Positions 39,738 through 49,499 are shown, counted from the stretch's first letter. The stretch is 64,000 bases of DNA from Streptomyces sp. TLI_053 (GCF_900105395.1 NZ_LT629775.1:3680001-3744000), one strand, 5' to 3'. The notes: a model not told the origin generated them from the letters alone. Program-made: numbers and translations.

Positions 39738-40739
39738 TCAGCGCCGTTCGGGCTTGGCCGAGCGGGACATCAGCGCCCGCAGCGCCTCCTGGGTGGGCCG
39801 CCCGTTGTGCACGACGTCCACCACCGCCTCGACGATCGGCATGTCGACGCCGTTGCGCCGGGCCAGGTCGAGCACCGATTCGCAGGACTTGACGCCCTCC
39901 GCGGTCTGCCGGGTGGCCGCGATGGTCTCGGCCAGCGACATGCCCCGGCCCAGGTTGGTGCCGAAGGTGTGGTTGCGGGAGAGCGGCGAGGAGCAGGTCG
40001 CCACCAGGTCGCCCATGCCGGCCAGGCCGGCGAAGGTGTACGGGTCGGCGCCGAGCGCCAGCCCGAGCCGGGTGGTCTCGGCCAGACCCCGGGTGATCAG
40101 GGTCGCCTTGGTGTTGTCGCCGAGGCCCATGCCGTCGGCCATGCCGACCGCCAGGCCGATCACGTTCTTGACCGCCCCGCCCAGCTCGCAGCCGATCACG
40201 TCGGTGTTGGTGTACGGCCGGAAGTACGGCGTGTGGCAGGCCGACTGGAGCCGCTTGGCGACCGCCTCGTCGGTACAGGCCACCACACTGGCGGCGGGCT
40301 GCCGGTTGGCGATCTCCCGGGCCAGGTTGGGCCCGCTGACCACCGCGATCCGCTCCTGGCCGACCGCGGCGACCTCGCCGACGACCTCGCTCATCCGCTT
40401 CGCGGTGCCGAGCTCGATGCCCTTCATCAGGCTGACCAGGACGGTCTGCGGCTCCAGCAGCGGCGCCCAGGCGGCGAGGTTCTCGCGCAGCGTCTGCGAG
40501 GGCACCACCAGCACCGCGAAGTCCGCGCCGGCCAGCGCCTCGGCGGGGTCGGTGGTGGCCCGGACGGTGTCCGGCAGCCGGACCCCGGGCAGGTAGTCCG
40601 GGTTGCTGTGGGTGGCGTTGACGGCGTCCGCCAGCTCCTGGCGGCGCCCCCAGAGGGCCACCTCGCAGCCGGCGTCGGCGAGCACCATCGCGAACGCGGT
40701 GCCCCAGGAACCGGTGCCGAACACGGCGCAGCGGGTCAC
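39738..40739 (-). CDS. gpsA: Glycerol-3-phosphate dehydrogenase [NAD(P)+]
   Basis: Makes sn-glycerol 3-phosphate from dihydroxyacetone phosphate for phospholipid synthesis. The 333-aa protein has the Rossmann motif [12 protein letters not shown], and the catalytic-lysine segment [13 protein letters not shown]. Start GTG at 40739 overlaps the plsC stop by four bases (GTGA), so translation is coupled to plsC. The two genes supply successive steps of phosphatidic-acid formation. Confidence 0.96.
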   Translation of the reverse strand: MTRCAVFGTGSWGTAFAMVLADAGCEVALWGRRQELADAVNATHSNPDYLPGVRLPDTVRATTDPAEALAGADFAVLVVPSQTLRENLAAWAPLLEPQTVLVSLMKGIELGTAKRMSEVVGEVAAVGQERIAVVSGPNLAREIANRQPAASVVACTDEAVAKRLQSACHTPYFRPYTNTDVIGCELGGAVKNVIGLAVGMADGMGLGDNTKATLITRGLAETTRLGLALGADPYTFAGLAGMGDLVATCSSPLSRNHTFGTNLGRGMSLAETIAATRQTAEGVKSCESVLDLARRNGVDMPIVEAVVDVVHNGRPTQEALRALMSRSAKPERR

Positions 40740-41560
40740 TTGGCTTCCTTCCCTGCCTCGTCGGTGCCACGGCCGCCGCCCTCGCGGCGGGCCGCGGCGG
40801 CGGCCCGGAGCCGGGCCGCCTCCCGCATGTCGTACCGCTCCGCGGGCGGTTCCTCGCCGCGGATGTCGGCCAGCACGGCGGTGATCGCCGTCATGATGTC
40901 CTCGGTGGCGTCCCTGAGCACCTGGGCGGTCAGCTCCTGCCCCTGGTACTTGCTCAGGTCGACGGCCGGTCCGGCCGCCACGACCACCCGGTGGCGCGGG
41001 AACAGGTTGAACCTGCTCCTGCCCGCGCCGCCCCGGCCGTACGGCGGGATGATCTCGTGGGCGCCCCAGTGGGCCACCGGGACGACCGGCGCGCCGGTCA
41101 TCAGCGCCACCCGGGCGACCCCGCTCTTGCCGGTCATCGGCCACAGGTCCGGATCCCGGGTGAGCGTTCCCTCCGGGTAGAACTGCACGCACTGGCCGCT
41201 GTTGACCGCGTCGATGGCGGACCGGAAGGCCTGTGCCGCGTCGGTCGACTCGCGGAACACCGGGATCTGGCCGGTCTTGCGGAGCATGAACCCGATGAAC
41301 GGGACCGAGAACAGCGAGGACTTGCCGAGGATCCGCGGCGGCCGCCCGCTGTTGTACTGCCAGTGCGCGTACACGACCGGGTCGATGATCGAGTTGTGGT
41401 TGACCGCGGCGATGAAGCCGCCCCGCTTCGGCAGGTGCTCCCAGCCCCGCCAGTCGGGCTTGACCAGCGCGGTGGTCACCGGCTTCACCAGCACGGCCGC
41501 GAAGCGGTACCAGAAGCCGTAGTCGGCGTTGCCGAAGCTGGCGTACGAGCGGCGGGCCAC
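40736..41560 (-). CDS. plsC: 1-acyl-sn-glycerol-3-phosphate acyltransferase (PlsC family)
   Basis: Membrane-bound acyltransferase that acylates lysophosphatidic acid to phosphatidic acid. The 274-aa protein has the catalytic HX4D motif NHNSIID (His55, Asp60) and the substrate motif YPEGTLTRD (Pro129-Thr132), with hydrophobic segments near the N-terminus. The C-terminal 30 residues are charged and Ala-rich. Start GTG at 41560. Coupled to gpsA downstream; divergent from cofC. Confidence 0.9.
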   Translation of the reverse strand: MARRSYASFGNADYGFWYRFAAVLVKPVTTALVKPDWRGWEHLPKRGGFIAAVNHNSIIDPVVYAHWQYNSGRPPRILGKSSLFSVPFIGFMLRKTGQIPVFRESTDAAQAFRSAIDAVNSGQCVQFYPEGTLTRDPDLWPMTGKSGVARVALMTGAPVVPVAHWGAHEIIPPYGRGGAGRSRFNLFPRHRVVVAAGPAVDLSKYQGQELTAQVLRDATEDIMTAITAVLADIRGEEPPAERYDMREAARLRAAAAARREGGGRGTDEAGKEAK

Positions 41561-41766
41561 CCCAGATCCTCCTCATTCGTGCGGCACGTGGGGTGCCGCG
41601 GTCGATCTCGCCATCCGCCGCCCGCTCGGGGCGCGGGCGGCGGAACAGTGTCGCCCGACCGCTCGGCGGCTGTCGAGCAACCCCGCCCGGACGTCCGGCG
41701 GGCGTGATCAAACGCACGTCCGCACAGTTCGGACGGCCTGGCGAGGGCTCCGGGACCGGCGTCACA

Positions 41767-42495
41767 ATGACGCCGATGACCCAGGACACCGTACGCCCAG
41801 GCAGGCCCGTCACGCCCGCCGCACCCGCCGCCGACTGGTCGCTGGTGGTGCCGCTCAAGCGGCTCGCCGGGGCCAAGTCCCGGCTGGCGCCGTTCGCCGG
41901 CCCGCACCGCCCCGACCTCGCACTCTCGTTCGCCCTGGACACCGTCGCGGCCGCGCTGGCCGCACCGGGGACCGGCCGGGTGCTGGTGGTCACCCGGGAC
42001 GCCGGGGCCGGGGCGCGGCTGGCCGCGCTCGGCGCCCTGGTGGTCGACGACGAGCCCGGCGGCGGCCTCAACCAGGCCCTGGCGCACGGCGCGGCGGCCG
42101 CGCTGGTGCTCGCGCCCCACGCGCCGGTGGCCGCCCTCTCGGCGGACCTTCCGGCCCTGCGCGCGGCCGAGCTGGACCGGGTGCTGGCCGCCGTCCCGGC
42201 GACCGGCCGCGCCTTCCTGCCGGACGCTCCCGGGCTGGGCACCACCCTGTTGGCCTGCGCCCCGGGCAGTCCGCTCGACCCCGCGTTCGGGGACGGCTCG
42301 CGCGCCCGGCACGCGGCCGGCGGCGCCCGCGAACTGCGGCTGTCCGGCGTGGAGTCGGTCCGCCGGGACGTCGACACCGGCGAGGACCTGGCCGAGGCGC
42401 TGGTGCTCGGCGTGGGGCCGCACACCCGGGCCCTGGCCACCCGGCTCGGGTACCTGCCGCGGCAACCCCGGTCCGGCGCGCCGCTGCCCGGCTGA
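41767..42495 (+). CDS. cofC: 2-phospho-L-lactate/phosphoenolpyruvate guanylyltransferase (CofC/FbiD)
   Basis: Nucleotidyltransferase of coenzyme F420 synthesis that joins GTP to 2-phospholactate or phosphoenolpyruvate (the latter in actinobacteria, as FbiD). The 242-aa protein starts with [19 protein letters not shown], the GT-A-type signature of the family, and has ALSADLPAL. Two ATG codons in frame, at 41767 and 41776, are both possible; the first is given. The CofD and CofE partners are not in this window. It is followed 43 bases later by a small gene. Confidence 0.9.
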   Translation: MTPMTQDTVRPGRPVTPAAPAADWSLVVPLKRLAGAKSRLAPFAGPHRPDLALSFALDTVAAALAAPGTGRVLVVTRDAGAGARLAALGALVVDDEPGGGLNQALAHGAAAALVLAPHAPVAALSADLPALRAAELDRVLAAVPATGRAFLPDAPGLGTTLLACAPGSPLDPAFGDGSRARHAAGGARELRLSGVESVRRDVDTGEDLAEALVLGVGPHTRALATRLGYLPRQPRSGAPLPG

Positions 42496-42538
42496 GGCAC
42501 CGCCGGGGACTGTCGGTGCCCCTCGCTATGCTGCTGGC

Positions 42539-42760
42539 ATGCAGGCCACCGCGTTCACCTTCGACCCCGCCACCCGGGCCGGCTCCGTGCTGCTCGACGA
42601 CGGGACCCCGGTGCCGTTCGACGCGGCCGCCTTCGACGCCGGCGGGCTGCGGCTGCTGCGCCCGGGCCAGCGGGTGCGGATCCGCACCGAGGGCGCCGGT
42701 GAGGCCCGGCGGGTGGTCTTCCTGACGCTGCAGACCTTCCCGGACCCGGCCGCGGACTGA
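42539..42760 (+). CDS. Conserved small protein, cold-shock-like fold possible
   Basis: A 73-aa protein: [20 protein letters not shown], then [11 protein letters not shown] and [10 protein letters not shown]. The strand-rich pattern and [13 protein letters not shown] resemble small OB-fold or cold-shock-type proteins, but the RNP motifs are missing, so this is only a resemblance. ATG at 42539, 43 bases after cofC, probably read from the same transcript. Convergent with hupS. Confidence 0.65.
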   Translation: MQATAFTFDPATRAGSVLLDDGTPVPFDAAAFDAGGLRLLRPGQRVRIRTEGAGEARRVVFLTLQTFPDPAAD

Positions 42761-42846
42761 CCGGGGCGGCGGCGCCCTCAGGAGGCGCCGAGCCACCGGG
42801 AGCCGTGCTCGCGGCGGTCGCGGGGGGAAATCCCGGAAAAGCGAAA

Positions 42847-42898
42847 AGCCGTGGCACCACCCTGCCGGGAATTCCCGGAGGAGGGCGGCGCCACGGCT
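42847..42898. terminator. Nested bidirectional terminator downstream of hupS
   Basis: An outer 9-bp stem (AGCCGTGGC 42847-42855 with 42890-42898) encloses an exact 14-base palindrome CCGGGAATTCCCGG (42865-42878). It lies between convergent genes, 33 bases after the hupS stop. Confidence 0.75.
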
Positions 42899-42930
42899 CG
42901 CGAAGGCCGTCCGACGACGACGCGCACCGA

Positions 42931-43680
42931 CTACTTGGCGGTGGTCTTGCGCGCGGTGGTCTTGCGGGTGGCGGTCTTCTTCGCCGGCGCCGTCTTCTTG
43001 GCCGTGGCGGTCGCCTTCTTGGCGGTCGCGGTGGTCTTCTTCGCGGCGGCGGCGGTGGTCGCCTTCTTGGCGGCCGTGGTGGTCGCCTTCTTGGTCGCGG
43101 TCGCGGTGGTCTTCTTCGCGGCGGCGGTGGTGGTGGCCTTCTTGACGGCGGCCGTCTTCTTGGTGGCGGCCGTCTTGGTGGCGGCGGCCTTGGTCGCGGT
43201 CGCCTTGGTGGCGGTCGCCTTGGTGGCCGTCTTCTTGGCAGCGGCCTTCTTCGCCGGGGTGGCGGCAGCGGCGGCGGCAGCGGCCGTGGCGGCGCGCTTG
43301 GTGGCGGCACGCTTGGCGGCCGGGGTGGCGGCGACACCGCTCTTGCCCGGGGTGAGGGAGCCCTTGGGCGCCTTCTTCACCGAGGGGCCTTCCTTCGGCA
43401 GCTTCTTGGCGCCGCTGACCAGGTCCTTGAAGCCCTGGCCCGGACGGAAGCGGGGCACCGAGGTCTTCTTGACCTTGACCTTCTCGCCGGTCTGCGGGTT
43501 GCGGGCGAAGCGCGCGGAGCGCTCCACCTTCTCGAAGGTGCCGAAACCGGTGACCGAAACACGGTCGCCGGCCACGACGGCGCGCACCATGGTGTCGAGC
43601 ACTGCGTCGACGGCCTCTGCGGCAGCCTTGCGACCGCCCAGCTGCTCGGCCACCGCTTCGACAAGCTGAGCCTTGTTCAC
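42931..43680 (-). CDS. hupS: HU-like nucleoid protein with histone H1-like tail (HupS)
   Basis: Nucleoid-associated protein that protects spore DNA in streptomycetes. The 249-aa product joins an N-terminal HU domain (MNKAQLVEAVAEQL at the start; GFGTFEKVERSARFARNPQT with the DNA-binding arm) to a C-terminal tail of about 145 residues built from Lys, Ala and Thr, like eukaryotic histone H1. The tail is longer than I recall for S. coelicolor HupS (about 218 aa in all). GTG at 43680 has GGGGAAG upstream. A clear sigma-70-type promoter lies at 43731-43759. Confidence 0.95.
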   Translation of the reverse strand: MNKAQLVEAVAEQLGGRKAAAEAVDAVLDTMVRAVVAGDRVSVTGFGTFEKVERSARFARNPQTGEKVKVKKTSVPRFRPGQGFKDLVSGAKKLPKEGPSVKKAPKGSLTPGKSGVAATPAAKRAATKRAATAAAAAAAATPAKKAAAKKTATKATATKATATKAAATKTAATKKTAAVKKATTTAAAKKTTATATKKATTTAAKKATTAAAAKKTTATAKKATATAKKTAPAKKTATRKTTARKTTAK

Positions 43681-43730
43681 GTCTTCCCCTTCAGAAACGG
43701 GCGCCGGATGATTCCATCCGTTCATTTCGC

Positions 43731-43759
43731 ACGTTAGGTATGTATCTGCGGACTTTCAA
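43731..43759 (-). promoter_or_regulatory. hupS promoter
   Basis: On the minus strand TTGAAA (43759-43754) and TAACGT (43736-43731) are 17 bases apart in an unusually AT-rich patch, about 50 bases before the hupS start. This is a strong match to the housekeeping sigma consensus. Confidence 0.75.
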
Positions 43760-43813
43760 TTACCAAACGCGCGAATCACCCTAGTGTCGCAATGGATTTG
43801 CGCGTCGGCGACC

Positions 43814-44161
43814 TCAGACGACGGGCGGGCGCCCCTCGTCGAGGTCCTGCACAAAGCGACTCAACCGCCGCGCCGCCTCCGGAAGATCGCGCTTGGCGGC
43901 CTCGGTGACGATGAGCAGTTGACGGGTGAGAGCGGTCTTTGCATCGGCAGACACGTTCAGCGCATGCACGCGGTCGTGAGCTTGCTTCAACCGCTCGGCC
44001 ACAAGCGCGAAGAGCGCTGCGACTTCCGGGTCGTCCGGCCCCTCAGCAGCTGAGGTGGCGGCGTCCGGCCGATCGTCAATTCGGCGTTCGGATCCCCGGC
44101 CCGTGGACTCCGGTGACGCGGGTTCGCCGCCCGCGTACGGAGGTTCATGGTGCCGGTGCAT
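43814..44161 (-). CDS. Small hypothetical helical protein
   Basis: A 115-aa protein I do not recognise. The N-terminal 40 residues are low-complexity (HRHHEPPYAGGEPASPESTG), and the rest forms helices with heptad-like spacing (EVAALFALVAERLKQAHDRV, then LTRQLLIVTEAAKRDLPEAA). S. coelicolor has a hypothetical gene between hupS and leuD, as I recall. ATG at 44161 is the first sensible start; upstream frames run into the leuD terminator. Same strand as hupS, with 133 bases between. Confidence 0.6.
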   Translation of the reverse strand: MHRHHEPPYAGGEPASPESTGRGSERRIDDRPDAATSAAEGPDDPEVAALFALVAERLKQAHDRVHALNVSADAKTALTRQLLIVTEAAKRDLPEAARRLSRFVQDLDEGRPPVV

Positions 44162-44269
44162 GCACTGATTGTGCCATCTACGCGCAGTTGTGCATGCGCG
44201 GGGCCCTCCGCCGCAAAACCGAATCGTCAATCCGGGGCCCGCGGGCGGGCACAACTCCCGCCCCGGAAC

Positions 44270-44313
44270 GCCGGATGGCCCGCCCCCCCGAGGGGGGAGG
44301 CGGGCCATCCGGC
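44270..44313. terminator. Intrinsic terminator downstream of leuD
   Basis: CCGGATGGCCCG (44271-44282) pairs with 44301-44312, and C6/G6 runs extend the inner stem. It lies just 3' of the leuD stop at 44346. Confidence 0.75.
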
Positions 44314-44345
44314 GGATCGTCAGAATGCTTGTTCAGAACGGGCGG

Positions 44346-44942
44346 TCAGGCCGCCGGCAGGGTGCGCGGCTTGAACGCCGGACGGCTCGCCTCGAAGGCC
44401 GCGATGTCGGCCTCGTTCCGCAGCGTGATGCTGATGTCGTCCAGGCCGTTGAGCAGCCGCCACCGGAGGTTGTCGTCCAGTTCGAACGGCGCGGTGATGC
44501 CCTCGGCCCGCACCTCGCGGGCCTCCAGGTCGACCGTGACGGGGGCGGTCGGGTCCGCCTCGGTCAGCTCCCAGAGCCGCTCCACGGTCTCCTGCGGGAG
44601 GACCACGGTGAGCAGGCCGTTCTTCAGCGAGTTGCCGCGGAAGATGTCGGCGAAGCGCGAGGAGATCACGGCGTGGAAGCCGTAGTTCTGCAGGGCCCAG
44701 ACGGCGTGCTCGCGGGAGGAGCCGGTGCCGAACTCGGGGCCGGCCACCAGGACGGTGGCACCCTGCCGCTCGGGCCGGTTGAGAACGAACGACTCGTCCC
44801 GGCGCCAGGCCTCGAACAGACCGTCCTCGAAACCGGAACGGGTGACCTTCTTCAGCCAATGGGCGGGGATGATCTGGTCCGTGTCGACGTTGCTGCGGCG
44901 CAGCGGCACGGCCCGCCCGGTGTGGGTGGTGAACTTCTCCAT
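44346..44942 (-). CDS. leuD: 3-isopropylmalate dehydratase small subunit
   Basis: Small (swivel-domain) subunit of isopropylmalate isomerase in leucine synthesis. The 198-aa protein has [20 protein letters not shown] and [17 protein letters not shown], the conserved substrate-recognition motifs. ATG at 44942, five bases after the leuC stop, so the two subunits are translated from one message. Confidence 0.96.
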   Translation of the reverse strand: MEKFTTHTGRAVPLRRSNVDTDQIIPAHWLKKVTRSGFEDGLFEAWRRDESFVLNRPERQGATVLVAGPEFGTGSSREHAVWALQNYGFHAVISSRFADIFRGNSLKNGLLTVVLPQETVERLWELTEADPTAPVTVDLEAREVRAEGITAPFELDDNLRWRLLNGLDDISITLRNEADIAAFEASRPAFKPRTLPAA

Positions 44943-44947
44943 GCTGC

Positions 44948-46369
<1,422 letters not shown>

Positions 46370-46472
46370 CGGAATCCCTCCAGCCGGCCGCGTTGCCGGC
46401 CTTCTCGTGTCGTCGAGGTCGAAGCTGTCGCGGCCCGGTGCGGCACGTGACGAGCGACCTGCACACCGGATC

Positions 46473-46493
46473 GGTGTCCACGATGCGGACACC
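46473..46493. promoter_or_regulatory. Dyad in the leuC/ndgR gap
   Basis: GGTGTCC (46473-46479) and its complement GGACACC (46487-46493) flank a 7-base spacer, about 104 bases upstream of leuC. It may be a regulator site or an RNA hairpin in the leuC leader. Confidence 0.4.
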
Positions 46494-46582
46494 TCGGCGG
46501 GGTCGCATCCTGGATGTCTCCCGGGCTGCTGCATCCAGAGTGGCGCTTTTCGCAGAAGATTGAACTTGCGTCTCGCGGAATG

Positions 46583-46594
46583 AGACTGCAGTCT
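46583..46594. promoter_or_regulatory. Palindrome abutting the ndgR start
   Basis: The perfect palindrome AGACTGCAGTCT (46583-46594) ends six bases before the ndgR ATG. Autoregulation by NdgR, or joint control of leuCD, would fit the position; not shown. Confidence 0.55.
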
Positions 46595-46600
46595 TAGCGC

Positions 46601-47314
46601 ATGGACAACTCTAGCGGCGTCGGCGTGCTCGACAAGGCCGCTCTGGTGCTGAGCGCACTGGAGTCGGGCCCCGCCACGTTGGCGGGGCTGGTCGCCGCCA
46701 CCGGTCTGGCGCGCCCCACGGCCCACAGACTCGCCGTCGCACTCGAACACCACCGTCTGGTCACCAGGGACATGCAGGGCCGGTTCATCCTCGGCCCGCG
46801 GCTGTCCGAACTCTCCGCCGCGGCGGGCGAGGACCGGCTGCTCGCCACCGCGGGCCCGGTCCTGACCCACCTGCGCGACGTCACCGGCGAGAGCGCACAG
46901 CTCTACCGCCGTCAGGGCGAGATGCGGATCTGTGTCGCGGCCGCCGAGCGGCTCTCCGGTCTGCGGGACACCGTCCCGGTCGGCAGCACCCTGCCGATGA
47001 AGGCCGGCTCGGCCGCCCAGGTCCTGCTGGCCTGGGAGGAGCCCGAGCGGCTGCACCGCGGCCTGCAGGGCGCCCGGTTCACCGCCACCGCGCTGAGCGG
47101 GGTCCGGCGGCGCGGCTGGGCCCAGTCGATCGGCGAGCGGGAGCCGGGCGTCGCCTCCGTCTCCGCGCCGGTCCGCGGCCCCTCCAACCGCGTCGTGGCC
47201 GCCGTCTCGGTCTCCGGGCCGATCGAGCGCCTCACCCGCCACCCCGGGCGGCTGCACGCCCAGGCCATCATCGAGGCCGCCAACCGGCTCACCGAGGCCC
47301 TGCGCCGCAGCTGA
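46601..47314 (+). CDS. ndgR: IclR-family regulator NdgR
   Basis: A 237-aa IclR-type regulator whose orthologues (NdgR in S. coelicolor, AreB in S. clavuligerus) control leucine genes, amino-acid-dependent growth and antibiotic production. It has the N-terminal winged helix ([39 protein letters not shown]) and the C-terminal ligand-binding domain ([20 protein letters not shown]). ATG at 46601; no Shine-Dalgarno sequence is visible and the palindrome ends six bases upstream, so the mRNA may be leaderless or nearly so. Ends in a 16-bp perfect terminator. Confidence 0.95.
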   Translation: MDNSSGVGVLDKAALVLSALESGPATLAGLVAATGLARPTAHRLAVALEHHRLVTRDMQGRFILGPRLSELSAAAGEDRLLATAGPVLTHLRDVTGESAQLYRRQGEMRICVAAAERLSGLRDTVPVGSTLPMKAGSAAQVLLAWEEPERLHRGLQGARFTATALSGVRRRGWAQSIGEREPGVASVSAPVRGPSNRVVAAVSVSGPIERLTRHPGRLHAQAIIEAANRLTEALRRS

Positions 47315-47380
47315 CCCGCCCGTCCCCCACCCACCCCCGCACCGCCCCGCGTTCCCCCACGCTCCCCCACCCACGAACCG

Positions 47381-47416
47381 CGAAGGGCCCCGCTCGTTGT
47401 CGAGCGGGGCCCTTCG
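47381..47416 (+). terminator. Intrinsic terminator of ndgR
   Basis: A perfect 16-bp stem (CGAAGGGCCCCGCTCG at 47381-47396 with 47401-47416) closed by TTGT. There is no T tail. Confidence 0.85.
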
Positions 47417-47477
47417 GACGAGGACTGCCGTCGAGGACCGCCGTGGATTCCCGGTGGATTCCGGAGGGCCGGGAAAT

Positions 47478-47503
47478 CAAAAAAGACCCCGGGGACCGGG
47501 GCC
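47478..47503 (-). terminator. Rho-independent terminator of the tRNA operon
   Basis: On the minus strand GGCCCCGG-TCC-CCGGGGTC (47503-47485) is followed by TTTTTTGA (47484-47477), a classical terminator after the last tRNA. Confidence 0.85.
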
Positions 47504-47512
47504 TTTCTTTTC

Positions 47513-47587
47513 TGGCTGGGGTACCAGGACTCGAACCTAGACTAAATGAACCAGAATCACTCGTGCTGCCAATTACACCATACCCCA
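47513..47587 (-). tRNA. tRNA-Gln (anticodon CTG), CCA encoded
   Basis: The minus strand folds as a full cloverleaf: acceptor TGGGGTA/TACCCCA, anticodon stem AGTGA/TCATT with loop TTCTGGT (anticodon CTG, reads CAG), T-arm with TTCGAGT. A 3' GCCA follows, so the CCA end is encoded. Last gene of the five-tRNA cluster. Confidence 0.95.
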
Positions 47588-47635
47588 ACACAAAGCAATC
47601 AGCCGATGAGCAACCCCATCGGCTTCCTGCTTCAG

Positions 47636-47708
47636 TACCCCCGACCGGATTCGAACCGGCGCTACTGCCGTGAGAGGGCAGCGTGCTAGGCCGCTACACA
47701 ACGGGGGC
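47636..47708 (-). tRNA. tRNA-Glu (anticodon CTC), copy 1
   Basis: Acceptor GCCCCCG/CGGGGGT, anticodon stem CTGCC/GGCAG with loop CTCTCAC (anticodon CTC, reads GAG), T-loop TTCGAAT. No CCA is encoded. Body identical to the other two copies. Confidence 0.95.
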
Positions 47709-47734
47709 ATCCTGGCGATTCCTTGCGGAATCAG

Positions 47735-47807
47735 TACCCCCGACCGGATTCGAACCGGCGCTACTGCCGTGAGAGGGCAGCGTGCTAGGCCGCTACACAA
47801 CGGGGGC
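47735..47807 (-). tRNA. tRNA-Glu (anticodon CTC), copy 2
   Basis: Same sequence and fold as the neighbouring tRNA-Glu genes; the spacers on both sides are short (26-27 bases) and similar, which points to tandem duplication. Confidence 0.95.
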
Positions 47808-47834
47808 TTTCCAGGCGGTCCCTTGCGGGACCAG

Positions 47835-47907
47835 TACCCCCGACCGGATTCGAACCGGCGCTACTGCCGTGAGAGGGCAGCGTGCTAGGCCGCTACACAA
47901 CGGGGGC
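47835..47907 (-). tRNA. tRNA-Glu (anticodon CTC), copy 3
   Basis: Third identical tRNA-Glu gene, 27 bases from copy 2, read from the same leftward promoter. Confidence 0.95.
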
Positions 47908-47946
47908 TTGTCTTCACTTGTCGCGGTGTGGACCGCGGGTACTGCG

Positions 47947-48018
47947 CTGGGGTACCAGGACTCGAACCTAGACTAAATGAACCAGAATCACTCGTGCTGC
48001 CAATTACACCATACCCCA
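47947..48018 (-). tRNA. tRNA-Gln (anticodon CTG), no CCA encoded
   Basis: Body identical to the tRNA-Gln at 47513-47587 but followed by CGC instead of CCA, so its end must be added by CCA-adding enzyme. First gene of the cluster. Confidence 0.93.
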
Positions 48019-48126
48019 CCAGAGTTGAACCCCCGTCGGGGGAGCATCTCGGGCTTGCGCCTCCCGCTCGGCTCCGGCGGGGGCTTTGACTCCCTCGTCG
48101 TTGCCCTCCCGGGCGGCGCAGAAAGA

Positions 48127-48155
48127 ACATTACCCGACGTCCGCCCCGGCTCCAA
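48127..48155 (-). promoter_or_regulatory. Promoter of the tRNA operon
   Basis: On the minus strand TTGGAG (48155-48150) and TAATGT (48132-48127) are 17 bases apart. Predicted transcription starts near 48120, about 100 bases before the first tRNA-Gln. Confidence 0.65.
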
Positions 48156-48248
48156 AATCGATAACCCCAGGCAGCGGGAAGGGGGCCGTCCGGTGACCTC
48201 CGGGGGCGCCGCGGACCCGGCACCGGGGCCGGGTCCGCGAGGGTGCCG

Positions 48249-49049
48249 CTAGGCGCGCTCGACCACCTTGTTGGCGAGGGTGCCGATGCCCTCGACGGTG
48301 ACCGCGACCTCGTCGCCGACCTGGATCGGGCCCACGCCGGCGGGGGTGCCGGTGAGGACGACGTCGCCGGGCAGCAGCGTCATCGCCTCGGAGATGTGGA
48401 CGATCAGCTCGGCGACCGAGCGGACCATCAGGGAGGTGCGGCCGGTCTGCCGGAGCTCGCCGTTGACCGTGCAGGTGACGGCGAGGTCGGAGGGGTCGAG
48501 GTCGGTCTCGATCCAGGGGCCGAGCGGGCAGGCGGTGTCGAAGCCCTTGGCGCGGGCCCACTGGCCCTCGCGCTGCTGGACGTCGCGGGCGGTGACGTCG
48601 TTGGCGCAGGTGTAACCGAGGATCACCTCGGGGACCCGCTCCAGCGGCACCTCCCGGCACATCCGGCCGATCACCACGGCCAGTTCCGCCTCGTGCTGGA
48701 CGTCCGAGGAGAACGGCGGGTAGGCGATGCTCTCGGTCGGCCCGATCACCGAGGTCGAGGGCTTGAAGAAGGTGAGCGGGACGTCCGGGACGGCGTTGCC
48801 CAGCTCGGCGGCGTGCGCGGCGTAGTTGCGGCCGACCGCGACGATCTTGTTGGGCAGGATCGGGCTCAGCAGCCTGACGTCCTGGAAGCGGTAGCTCTCA
48901 CCGGTCGGCCGGGGCTGGCCGAACGGGTGGCCCGCCAGCCCGTGGACCACCAGCGACTCGGGCCGCGCCGGGTCCCCCTCGACCACACCGAAGGAGACGC
49001 TGCCGGCGGCAGGGCTCCCTTCCCGGACGGAAAACCTGGCAATGCGCAC
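48249..49049 (-). CDS. Fumarylacetoacetate hydrolase (FAH) family protein
   Basis: A 266-aa FAH-fold enzyme, a family that includes fumarylpyruvate hydrolases, acylpyruvases and oxaloacetate decarboxylases; the substrate is not clear. It has NKIVAVGRNYAAHAAELGN, the metal-binding glutamates in DVQHEAELAVVIGR, ANDVTARDVQ with the aspartate, and GTPAGVGP. Start GTG at 49049. It ends before the tRNA operon promoter on the same strand and starts 175 bases from a strong terminator. Confidence 0.9.
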   Translation of the reverse strand: MRIARFSVREGSPAAGSVSFGVVEGDPARPESLVVHGLAGHPFGQPRPTGESYRFQDVRLLSPILPNKIVAVGRNYAAHAAELGNAVPDVPLTFFKPSTSVIGPTESIAYPPFSSDVQHEAELAVVIGRMCREVPLERVPEVILGYTCANDVTARDVQQREGQWARAKGFDTACPLGPWIETDLDPSDLAVTCTVNGELRQTGRTSLMVRSVAELIVHISEAMTLLPGDVVLTGTPAGVGPIQVGDEVAVTVEGIGTLANKVVERA

Positions 49050-49224
49050 GGCTCGGGCACCCCTCGCGTCGTCGGCCGCCCGGGGCGCGCCCGGGCGCTG
49101 GTGGAGGCCGGTCCCACCTCGGACCCGGCCCCGCTCAATCGCCGCCCAGGCTATCGCGCGGGCCCCGGACCGGCCGCTCCGCCGGCCCGGGGTGTCCGGG
49201 CGCCGGCGGGGACGCCCGGGTACG

Positions 49225-49259
49225 CGAAGGGCCCCGCCACCGGGTGGCGGGGCCCTTCG
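49225..49259 (-). terminator. Intrinsic terminator of the 73-aa peptide gene
   Basis: A perfect 16-bp stem (CGAAGGGCCCCGCCAC at 49225-49240 with 49244-49259, loop CGG) lies 19 bases after the stop of the peptide gene and shares the CGAAGGGCCCCG arm with the ndgR terminator. Confidence 0.85.
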
Positions 49260-49277
49260 GGGCGTATGCGGAACGCT

Positions 49278-49499
49278 TCAGTCCTGCGGGACGTTCACCA
49301 CCGGAGCGACCATCAGCCGGGTGCGTCGCGGGTTGGCGGTGGAGGTGGGCAGGTCGGTCGGGTAGGTCACGGCGGCCTCGGGCCCGCGGGCGCCGGGGAT
49401 CTGGCCGAAGTCCTCGACCGAGGCCAGCGTCGTCCGGCGCGGGTTCGCGGTGGAGACGGCGGACAGCGTGGACTCGGCGGCCTTATTCGCCTGGGACAT
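49278..49499 (-). CDS. Unknown 73-aa peptide with repeated STANPRRT octapeptide
   Basis: A small, unrecognised protein of 73 residues. It starts MSQANKAAESTLSAV, then carries the octapeptide STANPRRT at 16-23 and again at 53-60, each followed by T/R-L. There is no Cys, no signal peptide and no membrane helix, and Pro and Thr are abundant, so it is probably unfolded alone. GAGG stands about 10 bases before the ATG at 49499, and a strong terminator follows closely, both arguing for a real gene. It is divergent from cvn1. A precursor peptide, an anti-regulator or a signalling partner are all possible; none is shown. No modification enzyme sits next to it. Confidence 0.65.
   Translation of the reverse strand: MSQANKAAESTLSAVSTANPRRTTLASVEDFGQIPGARGPEAAVTYPTDLPTSTANPRRTRLMVAPVVNVPQD

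Noticed and set aside
46370..46600. Leucine attenuator before leuC
   Set aside because: No short ORF with clustered Leu codons and no T-tailed hairpin could be found; control through NdgR is more likely.
47513..48018. CRISPR-like array
   Set aside because: The repeated blocks of about 73 bases are tRNA-Glu genes with full cloverleaf folds.
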